A stretch of 64,000 bases of DNA from NCBI RefSeq assembly GCF_024436395.1, contig NZ_JAFMZO010000004.1, positions 248,001 to 312,000 on the forward strand, given 5' to 3'. The notes under the pieces were generated by a model that worked only from the letters and a program-made list of their open reading frames with translations, had not been told where the DNA came from and made no database searches. The number at the start of each line of letters is the position of its first letter. Position 1 is the first letter of the stretch. Made by a program: the position numbers and the translations under genes. The stretch comes from Paradesertivirga mongoliensis (GTDB taxonomy: Bacteria > Bacteroidota > Bacteroidia > Sphingobacteriales > Sphingobacteriaceae). Below are positions 15,585-24,966 of this stretch, one piece after another.

Positions 15585-17762
15585 ATGAACAGAAGAAACT
15601 TTTTAAGGATTTCGTCTTTTACAGCAGGTGCCTGGCTTATCTCTGATCTTATACCGCTTGCATCGGATGCAAGGGATAGGGCTGGTGTGGAGTCATTTAT
15701 GCCTAATCCTTTGATCAGAATTCAAAGCGATGGCAAGGTTATCCTGTACGTGATGAAGCAGGAGATGGGGCAACAAGTTGATACTTCATTGCCTGCGTTA
15801 ATTGCTGAAGAGCTTGATGTTGATCCGCAACGCGTACAGGTTGAAACATTCGCCTACGATGCTGCCATTGCAGGAAGATACAACACGTATGCAAGTGCCA
15901 GTATTCGTTCTTCATGGCAGACCCTGCGAAAGGCAGGTGCGGCTGCAAGAACAATGTTGATGAACGCTGCTGCTGATGTTTGGCAAGTAAGCCCTGAAGA
16001 TCTTAAAACTGAAAATTCTAAAGTTATTAATCCTGTAACCGGGGCATCTCTGTCTTACGCAAATCTGATCGAGAAGGCCAGCAATCTGAAAGTTCCCGAT
16101 AATCCGGTGCTTAAAGATTTGAAGGACTTCAAGCTTATCGGCAAGAAAAATAAGCGCACCAACATAAAGAAAATTCTGGGCGGGAAGCAGGAGTACGGAA
16201 TCGATGTTCGTTTACCAGGAATGGTATATGCTGCTGTAGTTAGATCACCTGTATTTTATGGTAAGATACAATCCTGGGACGACAGCGCTTTAAAGAAACT
16301 GGGGCCAGGTATACTTCAGGTTGTCCCTGTCAGCCAAATGGGAAACGGTGTCGACAATCGTAACGGTGTCGCAATTATAGCTACCAATACCTGGCTGGCA
16401 TTCAGGGCGCAACAGCTTTTGAAAGTAGAGTGGGATTTGGGCGCTATACCGAACAGCAGTACAGTTGCACTATCAGCAGCTTTGAAAAAGGCTGTGTCAA
16501 CAGAAAAGCCCGTATTGCAGTTTGATAGTAAAGGCAAGGCTTCTTTTTTTAGTAAAATAACCGACCTCAAAGCTTTCAAGGCAACCTATGAACTACCCTA
16601 TCTTGCTCATCTAGCTATGGAGCCCATTAATTGTACCGCATGGTACAAGGATGGTAAGTATGAGTTGTGGGGTGGCTTTCAAGCTCCGGGCGCGTTCGCT
16701 AATAATTTGTCAAAAGCATTTGGTCTTGATCCTTCAGCAATTTTCGTAAACCTTCTTCCGATGGGAGGTGCTTTTGGCCGCAAAGAGAAAGTAGATAACG
16801 CCGCCGAAGCAATGCAATTAAGTAAAGCCACAGGAAAGCCGGTTCAGGTGGTTTTCAGTCGTGCCGATGATACAAAGAATGATTTCTATCGCCCGGCAAG
16901 TTTTCATCAACTTACGGCTGTAGCTGATAAATTATCTATAAGCAACTGGCGGCATGAAGTTGGGATTGCAACCTTTCCGGCCAAAAATATCTCAAGCGCT
17001 CAAGACATCTATGGTGGTCCGGCAAATGACTTGTGTTATCCGGTAAACGACTACCAATCGGCTTTTTATGCAGTCGAATCTCCTGTTCCGATCGGCTCCT
17101 GGCGGTCGATTTCTTATAACCATAATGTATTTGCGGTCGAAAGTTTTATTGATGAGCTGGCCAAGCGTTTACTGATCGATCCGGTTGACTTCAGAATGAA
17201 CTTGTTTAAAAACGGTTTTGATGAAAACAACGGAAAGACAAAGCATATGCAGCGGCTGCAAACTGTTTTGCAAAAATGTGCTGATGCCATTCATTGGAAA
17301 CAAAAGCCTTTATTAAAACGCTTTCGCGGAATAGCCTGCTGCCAGTATACACATACAGACGCTTACACAGCGCATGCTTTTGAGATCAGCGTTTCGCCAG
17401 AAAAAGCAATCACTATTCATAAAGTAGTTTGTGCGATTGATTGTGGGTTAATTATAGACCCGGATGGTTTCAGAGCTCAGGTAGAGGGCAGTCTTGTGTG
17501 GGCACTAAGTGCTGCTATTAAAGAAGAAATTACGATCACAAACGGACAGGCGGATCAGCAGTCTTTCTTTGATCATGATGTAATGAGGCTTAGGGAAATG
17601 CCCCCATTCGAACTAATAATAGTAGAGAGTAACGAGAATCCTGGAGGTGCGGGAGAGCCAGCGGTTCCTTCTGTAGCACCAGCGCTTTGTAATGCCATTG
17701 CTGCGGCAACAGGTAAACGGATTAGGATGCTTCCGCTGATTAAAGAGGGATACACAATTTAA
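15585..17762 (+). CDS. Molybdopterin subunit of a molybdenum hydroxylase (IorB-like), Tat-exported
   Basis: About 725 residues from the ATG at 15585 (a GTG three bases earlier is possible). The N-terminus RRNFLRISSFTAGAWLISDL is a twin-arginine signal. The body is the xanthine-dehydrogenase-like molybdenum domain: GGAFGRKE cofactor loop near residue 400 and, near the C-terminus, PGGAGEPAVPSVAPALCNAI with the catalytic Glu. The family hydroxylates aldehydes or N-heterocycles in the periplasm and usually hands electrons to a cytochrome, which is absent here. Its position between sugar genes suggests an aldehyde or aldose as substrate, which is inference only. Confidence 0.9.
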   Translation: MNRRNFLRISSFTAGAWLISDLIPLASDARDRAGVESFMPNPLIRIQSDGKVILYVMKQEMGQQVDTSLPALIAEELDVDPQRVQVETFAYDAAIAGRYNTYASASIRSSWQTLRKAGAAARTMLMNAAADVWQVSPEDLKTENSKVINPVTGASLSYANLIEKASNLKVPDNPVLKDLKDFKLIGKKNKRTNIKKILGGKQEYGIDVRLPGMVYAAVVRSPVFYGKIQSWDDSALKKLGPGILQVVPVSQMGNGVDNRNGVAIIATNTWLAFRAQQLLKVEWDLGAIPNSSTVALSAALKKAVSTEKPVLQFDSKGKASFFSKITDLKAFKATYELPYLAHLAMEPINCTAWYKDGKYELWGGFQAPGAFANNLSKAFGLDPSAIFVNLLPMGGAFGRKEKVDNAAEAMQLSKATGKPVQVVFSRADDTKNDFYRPASFHQLTAVADKLSISNWRHEVGIATFPAKNISSAQDIYGGPANDLCYPVNDYQSAFYAVESPVPIGSWRSISYNHNVFAVESFIDELAKRLLIDPVDFRMNLFKNGFDENNGKTKHMQRLQTVLQKCADAIHWKQKPLLKRFRGIACCQYTHTDAYTAHAFEISVSPEKAITIHKVVCAIDCGLIIDPDGFRAQVEGSLVWALSAAIKEEITITNGQADQQSFFDHDVMRLREMPPFELIIVESNENPGGAGEPAVPSVAPALCNAIAAATGKRIRMLPLIKEGYTI

Positions 17763-17774
17763 CATAAATCACTG

Positions 17775-18905
17775 ATGAGAAAATTAAGCTTAAATTTAGT
17801 TGCAATTTTTTGTCTGCAGCTTGTGTTTACGCCAGCATTTGCGCAGAAAAAAAGTAAAAATGGTTTCCGTAACCGGGATAGTGTAATGAACATTATGCGC
17901 CGGGTGGCCGACTGGCAAATAAACGACTGGACTACAAAAGGGTTTAAAAAGCCAAAGTATAACTGGACTTACGGCGCCGCTTATACCGGAATATTTGAAC
18001 TTGGAAAAGTGTCTGGCGACAAAAAATACTTTGACTTTCTTGTCGGCATAGGCAATGACTTAAATTGGAATACTGGCACCCGACGTTTTTTTGCTGATGA
18101 TTACTGTGTAGCGCAGACCTATAGCAATTTATATATGCTCTACAAAGAGCCAAAAATGATAGCTCCGTTCAAAGCACTTGCCGACAGCATTATTGCCCGC
18201 CCTCATACAGAATCCTTGTCATTAAAAAATCGGGGAATTATGGACCGAGAGTGGGCCTGGTGTGATGCTTTGTTTATGGGTCCTACCTCACTTAGCTATT
18301 TGGCTACTGCCACCGGCGAACAAAAATACCTGGATATTGCTAATAAGCTTTGGTGGAAAACTACCGACTTTCTTTACGACAAGGATGAGCATCTGTATTT
18401 CAGAGACGAAAGTTATTTCGAAAAGCGTGAAAAAAATGGGAAAAAGATGTTCTGGTCGAGAGGAAATGGTTGGGTGATGGGCGGACTGGTCAGGGTTCTT
18501 TCCAACATGCCAAAAGATTATCCCGACAGACCGAAATATATTAAGCTCTACAAAGACATGGCGGCCAAACTTGCTGCTATTCAACAACCCGATGGAAGCT
18601 GGCACTCTTCTCTTCTTGATCCCGAAAGTTATCCTGCAAAAGAAACCAGCGGAACAGGATTTTATACCTACGCTATCCTTTGGGGAATGAATAACGGTAT
18701 TCTAAAAGACAAAAAATACAGACCAGTAATAGAAAGGGCCTGGAAAGCATTAACAAGTTCTGTCCATCCTAACGGGATGCTGGGCTATGTCCAACCAGTT
18801 GGCGCGGCACCTGATAAGGTAGACGCAAACAGTACAGAAACTTATGGCCCTGGTGCCTTCTTATTGGCAGGTTCACAACTTTATTTATATCTCGGAAAAA
18901 AATGA
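17775..18905 (+). CDS. GH88/GH105 unsaturated (rhamno)galacturonyl hydrolase
   Basis: 376 residues with a Sec signal peptide (cleavage after AFAQ, ~residue 24). The fold is the (alpha/alpha)6 barrel of YteR/YesR: WAWCDALFMGP with the catalytic Asp164 and FWSRGNGWVMGGL around residue 227-238 are hallmarks. These enzymes hydrolyse the 4,5-unsaturated galacturonyl residue left by pectate or rhamnogalacturonan lyases. It is 12 bases after the molybdenum hydroxylase and overlaps the next gene by four bases (ATGA), so the three share an operon. Confidence 0.93.
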   Translation: MRKLSLNLVAIFCLQLVFTPAFAQKKSKNGFRNRDSVMNIMRRVADWQINDWTTKGFKKPKYNWTYGAAYTGIFELGKVSGDKKYFDFLVGIGNDLNWNTGTRRFFADDYCVAQTYSNLYMLYKEPKMIAPFKALADSIIARPHTESLSLKNRGIMDREWAWCDALFMGPTSLSYLATATGEQKYLDIANKLWWKTTDFLYDKDEHLYFRDESYFEKREKNGKKMFWSRGNGWVMGGLVRVLSNMPKDYPDRPKYIKLYKDMAAKLAAIQQPDGSWHSSLLDPESYPAKETSGTGFYTYAILWGMNNGILKDKKYRPVIERAWKALTSSVHPNGMLGYVQPVGAAPDKVDANSTETYGPGAFLLAGSQLYLYLGKK

Positions 18906-19918
18906 AAGCACTTAAAATAGTTTGTATGAAAGGTTATGTTTTGTTGGTTGTATCCCTGGTGTTTGTTGGCTCGTTGAGTAGTCAGAAAACCGTTGCACAA
19001 ACAGCGGTAGACACCTCTCTGTCACGCCATCCTTTTGTGTATGCCGGCGAGTGGGATCACCGTAATCCACTGCAAACCATTTGGATAGTAAAAAAAGGCA
19101 AAGTAGTTTGGTCTTACGGTATTCCGATAAAAGACGAAAATGGTGAGCTGCAAGAGCTTGGAGATGTACATCAATTGTCGAACGGCAACATTTTGTTTTC
19201 ACGCAAAGTTGGGGCCAGCGAAATTACTCCTGCTAAAAAAATAGTTTGGAACTATGTGGCACCAAAAGGGACCGAAATCCATACCAGCCAGCCAATTGGA
19301 AAAGATAAAGTACTGATTATGCAAAACGGCTTTCCAGCTAAGTTGATGATCATTAATAAGAAATCCGGAAAAACGGAGAAGGAACTAATAATACCTACCG
19401 GTGGATCGAAAACCGCACATGGACAATTCAGGCACGTGAGATATACTACTGCCGGAACTTTTCTGGTAGCACACATGGATATGGGGAAAGTGGTTGAATA
19501 TGATGGGAATGGAAAAAGCATTTGGTCTGTTGTTGCAGAGCGCCCATGGGCAGCCATTCGGTTGAAGAACGGCAATACCTTGATCAGTGGAGATAATGCG
19601 GCCTATGCACGCGAGGTAAATGCCAAAGGCGAAGTTGTTTGGGAATTCAGTCAGAAGGATGTACCAGATATTTTACTTGGCAGCGTACAAGAATGTAACC
19701 GGCTTGCCAATGGAAACACTGTCATTTGCAACTGGATTCCGAATAAAATCAAAGATCCGAAAGACTGGCCCACATCGGTGCAGATACTAGAAGTTACTCC
19801 TGATAAAAAGGTGGTATGGAGAGTAAAATCCTGGTCTGATCCGGATTTGGGTCCTGCATCCGCAATACAGCTATTGGACGAAAAAGGAGTTGCAGAAAAA
19901 GGAGAACTACAGCGCTAG
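18902..19918 (+). CDS. Secreted beta-propeller protein, PQQ-like repeats
   Basis: 338 residues, signal peptide at the N-terminus (hydrophobic run to about residue 33, after TVAQ). The mature part contains repeated strands ending in VVW or IVW (KGKVVWSYGI, AKKIVWNYVA, NGKSIWSVV, KGEVVWEFSQ, DKKVVWRVKS) with NGN turns, the pattern of a six- or seven-blade PQQ/quinoprotein-like propeller. No catalytic residues can be assigned. The ATGA overlap with the GH105 gene indicates translational coupling, so the protein probably works on the same substrate or binds its products. Confidence 0.8.
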   Translation: MKALKIVCMKGYVLLVVSLVFVGSLSSQKTVAQTAVDTSLSRHPFVYAGEWDHRNPLQTIWIVKKGKVVWSYGIPIKDENGELQELGDVHQLSNGNILFSRKVGASEITPAKKIVWNYVAPKGTEIHTSQPIGKDKVLIMQNGFPAKLMIINKKSGKTEKELIIPTGGSKTAHGQFRHVRYTTAGTFLVAHMDMGKVVEYDGNGKSIWSVVAERPWAAIRLKNGNTLISGDNAAYAREVNAKGEVVWEFSQKDVPDILLGSVQECNRLANGNTVICNWIPNKIKDPKDWPTSVQILEVTPDKKVVWRVKSWSDPDLGPASAIQLLDEKGVAEKGELQR

Positions 19919-19935
19919 CAAAACACTAATCAATA

Positions 19936-22290
19936 ATGAACTATATAAACAACCGGAAAATTCACAGCATGGTAAGTTGGAAAAAAATTGTATTGATAAT
20001 GCTTCTCGCGATCTCACAGACTGCAATTTATGCGCAGGTGAGAAAAATTACTTCCTTCGATAATAATTGGAAGTTTTTTAAGGGCGACGTGCCAGGTGCT
20101 GACAAAACTGACTTTGTTGATTCGGAGTGGCGAACACTGGACGTACCGCACGACTGGAGTATTGAGGGGCCATACGACAAGTCAAACCCAACCGCGCGGG
20201 GTGGCGGATACCTTCCAGCAGGAATTGGCTGGTACAGAAAAACCTTTACACTAAATGAAACCGATGCTCAGAAAAAGCATTGGATTGAGTTTGACGGTGT
20301 GATGATGAACAGCGACGTTTGGATAAACGGCATTCATCTGGGCAAGCGACCTTACGGGTATATCAGCTTTAGCTATGATTTAACTAAGCATCTCAAGTAC
20401 GGGAAAGGGCAGAAAAACGTGTTAGTGGTTAAGGCTGATAATACCATTCAGCCTGCTTCCAGGTATTATCAGGGTGCAGGAATTTACCGCCATGTTCGGC
20501 TGGTATCTGTTAATTCGGTACACTTTACTCAGTGGGGAACCTTTATTACCACACCCATTGCTACAACTGCGAGTGGTACTGTAAATGTAAAAGCCGATGT
20601 GGTTAATACAAGCAACAAAGCAGCTGAGTATACAGTAGAAACAAGTATTTTGGATGATAAGGGCAAGATTGTCAAGAGCTCAAGTACTAAAAAGTCTGTA
20701 CCCGCGGGCGATAAAATCGAATTTGACCAGAATCTGGAAGTGTCAAAACCAAAACTATGGGATATCGAGCAGCCTAACTTATACAAGGCGGTGGTAAAGC
20801 TCAAATCAGGAGGCACAGTCGTAGACGATCAAACCATCACCTTTGGTATCAAGACATCGAGATTTGATGCCGCTACCGGCTTTTGGCTCAACGATAAAAA
20901 TTATAAAATAAAGGGCGTGTGCTTGCACCATGACGGCGGTGCGGTAGGAGCTGCTGTGCCACTAGCTGTTTGGGAAGAACGTTTTAGACTATTGAAAGAA
21001 GTGGGAGTTAATGGAATCCGGACATCTCACAATCCTATGGCCCCAGAGTTCCTTGACCTTTGCGACAGAATGGGATTTGTAGTGATGGATGAAACCTTTG
21101 ATACCTGGACCGCATCTAAACACAACGGAGAGAAAGGCTATAATCTCTATTTTAAAGAGTGGTGGGAGCGTGATACCAGAGACATGGTTTTGCGCGACAG
21201 AAATCATCCTTCTATCGTAATTTATAGTATAGGAAATGAGATTCATGATCCGCTTACTTATCCCGAAGGCTATCAGCGCTACAAACAACAGGAAGACGTA
21301 ATTAAGAAGTTTGATGCTACCCGTCCTGTTACTATGGCTCTGTTCCGCCCAAATGTTTCAAAGGTGTATTCTAACGGCTTTGCAGAGCACATGGAAGTTG
21401 TAGGTCAAAATTATCGTGAAAATGAATTAATCGCCGCGCATGAGGCTAACCCGCATTGGAAAGTTATCGGTACAGAAAATACCCATGTTTTAAATCAATG
21501 GCTTGCCTTACGGGATAAACCATATATGGCCGGTCAGTTCCTCTGGACGGGATATGACTATCTGGGAGAAGCCGACTGGCCCGAAACGACCAATAATCAG
21601 GGCCTTTTCGATCGGGCAAATAATTGGAAACAGCAAGCATTGCAGCGGCATAGCTGGTGGTCCAATAAACCCGTTGTTCATATCGTACGTAAATCAGACA
21701 ATGCTGGCTCCGGTAATTGGGTAGCCAACTGGACCCCGGCTGATTTTGATACTTATGATAATGCTAAAGTTCAGGTTTATAGTAATTGTGATGAGGTGGA
21801 ACTATTTTTAAATGGTCAGTCGCAGGGCGTTAAACCTAAACCGGCAAATGATTCGGCCCGCGAGTGGGACATTACATTTGAAAAAGGAACCATTCGTGCC
21901 GTAGGCAAAAATAAAGGAAAAGAAGTGGCCTCCGAAGAATTTAAGTCGGCATCTACACCGGCTAAAATCTTGCTCACTGCGAGCAAAACAAATTTACGCA
22001 ACAACTGGGACGACGTTTCTTTCGTTCAGGCGACTATCGTAGATGCCAATGGAATTCCATGTACAAATGCTGACAATTTAATCAAGTTTACTGTAGCCGG
22101 TGCCGGAGAGATTCAGGCAGTTGATAATGGGAACATTATGAGCCATGAGCCTTATCAGGCCTCACAGCGACAAGCTTACATGGGCAAGGCAATAGCTATT
22201 GTTAAGGGTAAGAGAAGTGGAAAAGTAACCTTGAAAGCAGAAGTAGAAGGCCTGGAAGCCGGAGTGATTACGTTAAATGTTACGCCTTAA
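19936..22290 (+). CDS. Glycoside hydrolase family 2 (beta-galactosidase-like)
   Basis: 784 residues with a signal peptide; the ATG at residue 12 (19969) would give a more standard signal start. Order: sugar-binding jelly roll (~40-195, with PHDWSIEG and GIGWYRKTF), immunoglobulin-like domain (~200-305), TIM barrel (~310-600) with acid/base Glu435 in SIGNEIHDP and nucleophile Glu514 in IGTEN, then extra C-terminal beta domains (DUF4982-like and Big-like). It should release beta-linked galactose or a related sugar from pectic side chains in the periplasm. It follows the propeller gene by 17 bases. Confidence 0.93.
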   Translation: MNYINNRKIHSMVSWKKIVLIMLLAISQTAIYAQVRKITSFDNNWKFFKGDVPGADKTDFVDSEWRTLDVPHDWSIEGPYDKSNPTARGGGYLPAGIGWYRKTFTLNETDAQKKHWIEFDGVMMNSDVWINGIHLGKRPYGYISFSYDLTKHLKYGKGQKNVLVVKADNTIQPASRYYQGAGIYRHVRLVSVNSVHFTQWGTFITTPIATTASGTVNVKADVVNTSNKAAEYTVETSILDDKGKIVKSSSTKKSVPAGDKIEFDQNLEVSKPKLWDIEQPNLYKAVVKLKSGGTVVDDQTITFGIKTSRFDAATGFWLNDKNYKIKGVCLHHDGGAVGAAVPLAVWEERFRLLKEVGVNGIRTSHNPMAPEFLDLCDRMGFVVMDETFDTWTASKHNGEKGYNLYFKEWWERDTRDMVLRDRNHPSIVIYSIGNEIHDPLTYPEGYQRYKQQEDVIKKFDATRPVTMALFRPNVSKVYSNGFAEHMEVVGQNYRENELIAAHEANPHWKVIGTENTHVLNQWLALRDKPYMAGQFLWTGYDYLGEADWPETTNNQGLFDRANNWKQQALQRHSWWSNKPVVHIVRKSDNAGSGNWVANWTPADFDTYDNAKVQVYSNCDEVELFLNGQSQGVKPKPANDSAREWDITFEKGTIRAVGKNKGKEVASEEFKSASTPAKILLTASKTNLRNNWDDVSFVQATIVDANGIPCTNADNLIKFTVAGAGEIQAVDNGNIMSHEPYQASQRQAYMGKAIAIVKGKRSGKVTLKAEVEGLEAGVITLNVTP

Positions 22291-22409
22291 CAAGATGTCA
22301 TAATGAAAGCGCAGGTAGTGTTATATACACCCTGTGTCTTTCTTTTGATGATATAAACCCTCTTATTAAATAAGATACTAAGATATTTTCATTTATTAAG
22401 TAATACATT
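22291..22409. other. Spacer after the GH2 gene
   Basis: 119 bases, AT-rich, with no terminator hairpin or obvious promoter box. The sugar operon could read through it. Confidence 0.4.
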
Positions 22410-22637
22410 ATGTTAGAAGATCTAAAGGCAGATTCAATGCTGAAAGAGGTCCATCAAAAGGTAATTCCCGGCCCCGGTGATTTTATTGTGTATCAGGGCA
22501 GGTTGTTTGAAGTGGTCAAGATTAACCATAGCAGGCTGTCTTTTGTGGTCGAATCGAACCAAACGAAAATTCAGCTGCCACTTAAGGTTGGCTACCGAAT
22601 ATTTACGCCGACCGCAAAGCCTGGAGCAGGTAGATAG
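22410..22637 (+). CDS. Small hypothetical protein
   Basis: 75 residues. The central part GDFIVYQGRLFEVVKINHSRLSFVVESNQTKIQLPLKVGYRIF looks like a compact five-strand beta domain, and codon use fits a real gene, while the overlapping minus-strand frame does not. No signal peptide and no recognised family. It lies inside the sugar cluster between GH2 and the GH106-like gene, but its size and lack of export signal give no functional hint. Shine-Dalgarno is not evident. Confidence 0.5.
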   Translation: MLEDLKADSMLKEVHQKVIPGPGDFIVYQGRLFEVVKINHSRLSFVVESNQTKIQLPLKVGYRIFTPTAKPGAGR

Positions 22638-22787
22638 CTTTCGGGCGAACCGGGTCACTGTTCGAGGCTATAGTGGAACGGCGTCAGTGTATCTCGAGTC
22701 TGCTTCAGTATCCCAGACAGTCATTTGAGTTCCGGGTAAAATATCCGTTGCATAATGTGTTTCAAAGCTAAAGCAGCCTTAAACAAT

Positions 22788-22795
22788 TACATTTG
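22788..22795 (+). promoter_or_regulatory. Candidate -7 box before the GH106-like gene
   Basis: TACATTTG matches TAnnTTTG and lies 35 bases before the ATG. A clear -33 TTG is missing. If used, GH106-like and GH28 genes would form a second transcript. Confidence 0.4.
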
Positions 22796-22829
22796 AGTAT
22801 CAATTATAACCCTCGATTAAACCAAACAC

Positions 22830-24965
22830 ATGAAAAAAGCAGTCTTAGTCAGATTCGTGTATCTGGCTTTGGGCGCCACGTTTATTACTTCGGCCCCTTC
22901 CAGCGCACAGCAGAACTGGCAAAAAATAACTAACCCTACAAAAGCTCAACTGGAAGCAAGTTTTAAAAATTATCCGGTGGAGTATGCACATACAGTTACC
23001 TGGGGCTGGGATGGGCCTGTCAGTCGTGAATCCATTATTAAAGATCTCGATGCTATCCTTGGGCAGGGTTTAAGAGTGGTTACCATCGAAGCCGGTTATA
23101 AAATGATTAATCCCTACCTCTCATCAGGTTGGTTCGAAACGGTGAAAGTTGCAGTGGAGGAAGCGAAAAAGCGTAATATGCGGGTATGGATTATTGATGA
23201 AGGAAAGTATCCAAGCGGATTTGCCGGAGGTAAGTTCAGCTTGGAAAAACCTGCTTTGCGTATGCAGGGGCTTGTTGTAGCCCGGCGGATAGCATTAACC
23301 GGAGGGCAAGAGATAAAAGAGGATTTACCTGCCGACATCATCAGTGCTGCTGCAGTAAATCTGGGGGATAAAAGTCATGTTCTGCTTCAAATCCAGAATG
23401 GAGCTTTACAGTGGAAAGCCCCCGAGGGTAACTGGCAAGTGTTATTAGTACAACACCGGTTTAAAACTTCCGTTACACGGGCGGCCAACAATCCAACCGG
23501 TGGAAAAGATACCACCAATTCACTGTTCGACTACCTTAATCCCGAAGGCACAAAACAGTTCCTAGAATTTACACACGAACAGTACAAAAAATACATCGGA
23601 AACGAATTTGGGAAAACAGTGCTGGGCTTCAGAGGTGATGAGCCGGATTACGGATTTACGCCGTGGACTCCCAAAATGCCCTCAGAGTTTAAGAAGCGCA
23701 AGGGCTATGATGTGGTTCCTTACCTCGCCAGCTTTTTTACTGCCAGTTTAAGCGAGCAGGAGAGACGGGCCAAAGCGGATTACTGGGATGTATGGTCTGA
23801 TCTATTTAAAGAGAGCTTCTTCGATGTTCAGGCTGCCTGGTGTGCTGAAAATAAGCTGGAATACGTGGTACACCTTAATCATGAAGAGAAAATGATGGAT
23901 CTGGTGCGTTCCAGCGGTGATTTCTTCAAAAATATGCGAAATGTACAAGTGCCCGGTGTTGATGCTATCTGGAATCAGGTTTGGTTTGACAAGGTAGCCG
24001 ACTTTCCTAAGCTCGCTTCGTCTGCAGCACACCTTTTCGGTCGCCCACGTTCGTTAAGTGAAAGTTTCGCGGCTTACAATATTCCACCCACGGTAGCGCA
24101 AGCCAAATGGTGTGTAGATTACCAGATGGTACGAGGTATTAACCTGTTCGAATATATGTTTTGGAGTGGTTCGGCGGGAGGACGTGGAATGCCCGGGAGC
24201 TATTTAGGCAAGCCCGAGTTCAAAGATCTGGCCGTATATTCAAACCGTGCGGCATATCTACTCTCGCAAGGCGTTCCTGCGGCAAGGATAGCGCTCTATC
24301 ATCCAACCACCAGCATGTGGTTAGGAGATAGCGGCGCCGATAAAAGTACACTGTCGATTTCGAAACAGCTGCTTGAGAATCAGTTCGACTACGATTTTGT
24401 GGATGAGCAAGCCTTGACCGAGACAATGAAGCTAAAAAACAAGCAGCTCGTTAATGACAGCGGGCAGGGGTATTCCGCTATTATCATCCCTTCAGTAACG
24501 GTTATATCTTCTAAGGCATTAAGCAGGTTAGAAGCTTTCCAGAAAGCTGGAGGAACGGTGATTTTTATGGCAAGCCAGCCAAAATACGTTTCAGACAAAA
24601 CGTTTATGAGTATGAAGAAGCTGGAAGGAGTTAACTGGGGCATTTCTGAAGCTTCCGGAAATTTAACGGAACGTGTAAAAGCTGCACTTCCGCGTGATGT
24701 AACGTTTAAAAAAGCCGCTCCGTCCGTTAAGTATCTTCATAGAAAGGTAAAAGACGCGGACTTTTACTTCTTCTTTAATGAGGGAGAATCAAATCAGGAA
24801 TTAGAAGCTACATTAAGCGGGCAGGGTGAAGTAACACTTTGGGATCCCTTAACTGCAGAGATTACTCCTGTGAAAAACATCGTCCGAAAAAATGACAGTT
24901 CGACTCTGCAGCTGTCCATTCCGGCCCATGGGACACGCTATCTCCTCATAACTTCGTCTAAATAA
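22830..24965 (+). CDS. Putative glycoside hydrolase, GH106-like (alpha-L-rhamnosidase-type)
   Basis: 711 residues, signal peptide to about residue 27. The N-terminal barrel resembles GH106: FKNYPVEYAHTVTWGWDGPVSRESIIKDLDAI, then RVWIIDEGKYPSGFAGGK (equivalent to the DE.xWPSGxAGG motif), then YVVHLNHEEK and FGRPRSLSESFAAY. GH106 enzymes remove terminal alpha-L-rhamnose from rhamnogalacturonan, but they are usually 1000 residues or more, so this is a short, divergent form that lacks the C-terminal beta domains. The start of the next gene is one base after its stop, so it is co-transcribed with the GH28 polygalacturonase. Confidence 0.65.
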   Translation: MKKAVLVRFVYLALGATFITSAPSSAQQNWQKITNPTKAQLEASFKNYPVEYAHTVTWGWDGPVSRESIIKDLDAILGQGLRVVTIEAGYKMINPYLSSGWFETVKVAVEEAKKRNMRVWIIDEGKYPSGFAGGKFSLEKPALRMQGLVVARRIALTGGQEIKEDLPADIISAAAVNLGDKSHVLLQIQNGALQWKAPEGNWQVLLVQHRFKTSVTRAANNPTGGKDTTNSLFDYLNPEGTKQFLEFTHEQYKKYIGNEFGKTVLGFRGDEPDYGFTPWTPKMPSEFKKRKGYDVVPYLASFFTASLSEQERRAKADYWDVWSDLFKESFFDVQAAWCAENKLEYVVHLNHEEKMMDLVRSSGDFFKNMRNVQVPGVDAIWNQVWFDKVADFPKLASSAAHLFGRPRSLSESFAAYNIPPTVAQAKWCVDYQMVRGINLFEYMFWSGSAGGRGMPGSYLGKPEFKDLAVYSNRAAYLLSQGVPAARIALYHPTTSMWLGDSGADKSTLSISKQLLENQFDYDFVDEQALTETMKLKNKQLVNDSGQGYSAIIIPSVTVISSKALSRLEAFQKAGGTVIFMASQPKYVSDKTFMSMKKLEGVNWGISEASGNLTERVKAALPRDVTFKKAAPSVKYLHRKVKDADFYFFFNEGESNQELEATLSGQGEVTLWDPLTAEITPVKNIVRKNDSSTLQLSIPAHGTRYLLITSSK

Positions 24966-24966
24966 A

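Noticed and set aside
22434-22658. Minus-strand frame opposite the small hypothetical gene
   Set aside because: The plus-strand product has a more protein-like strand pattern and fits the operon direction.
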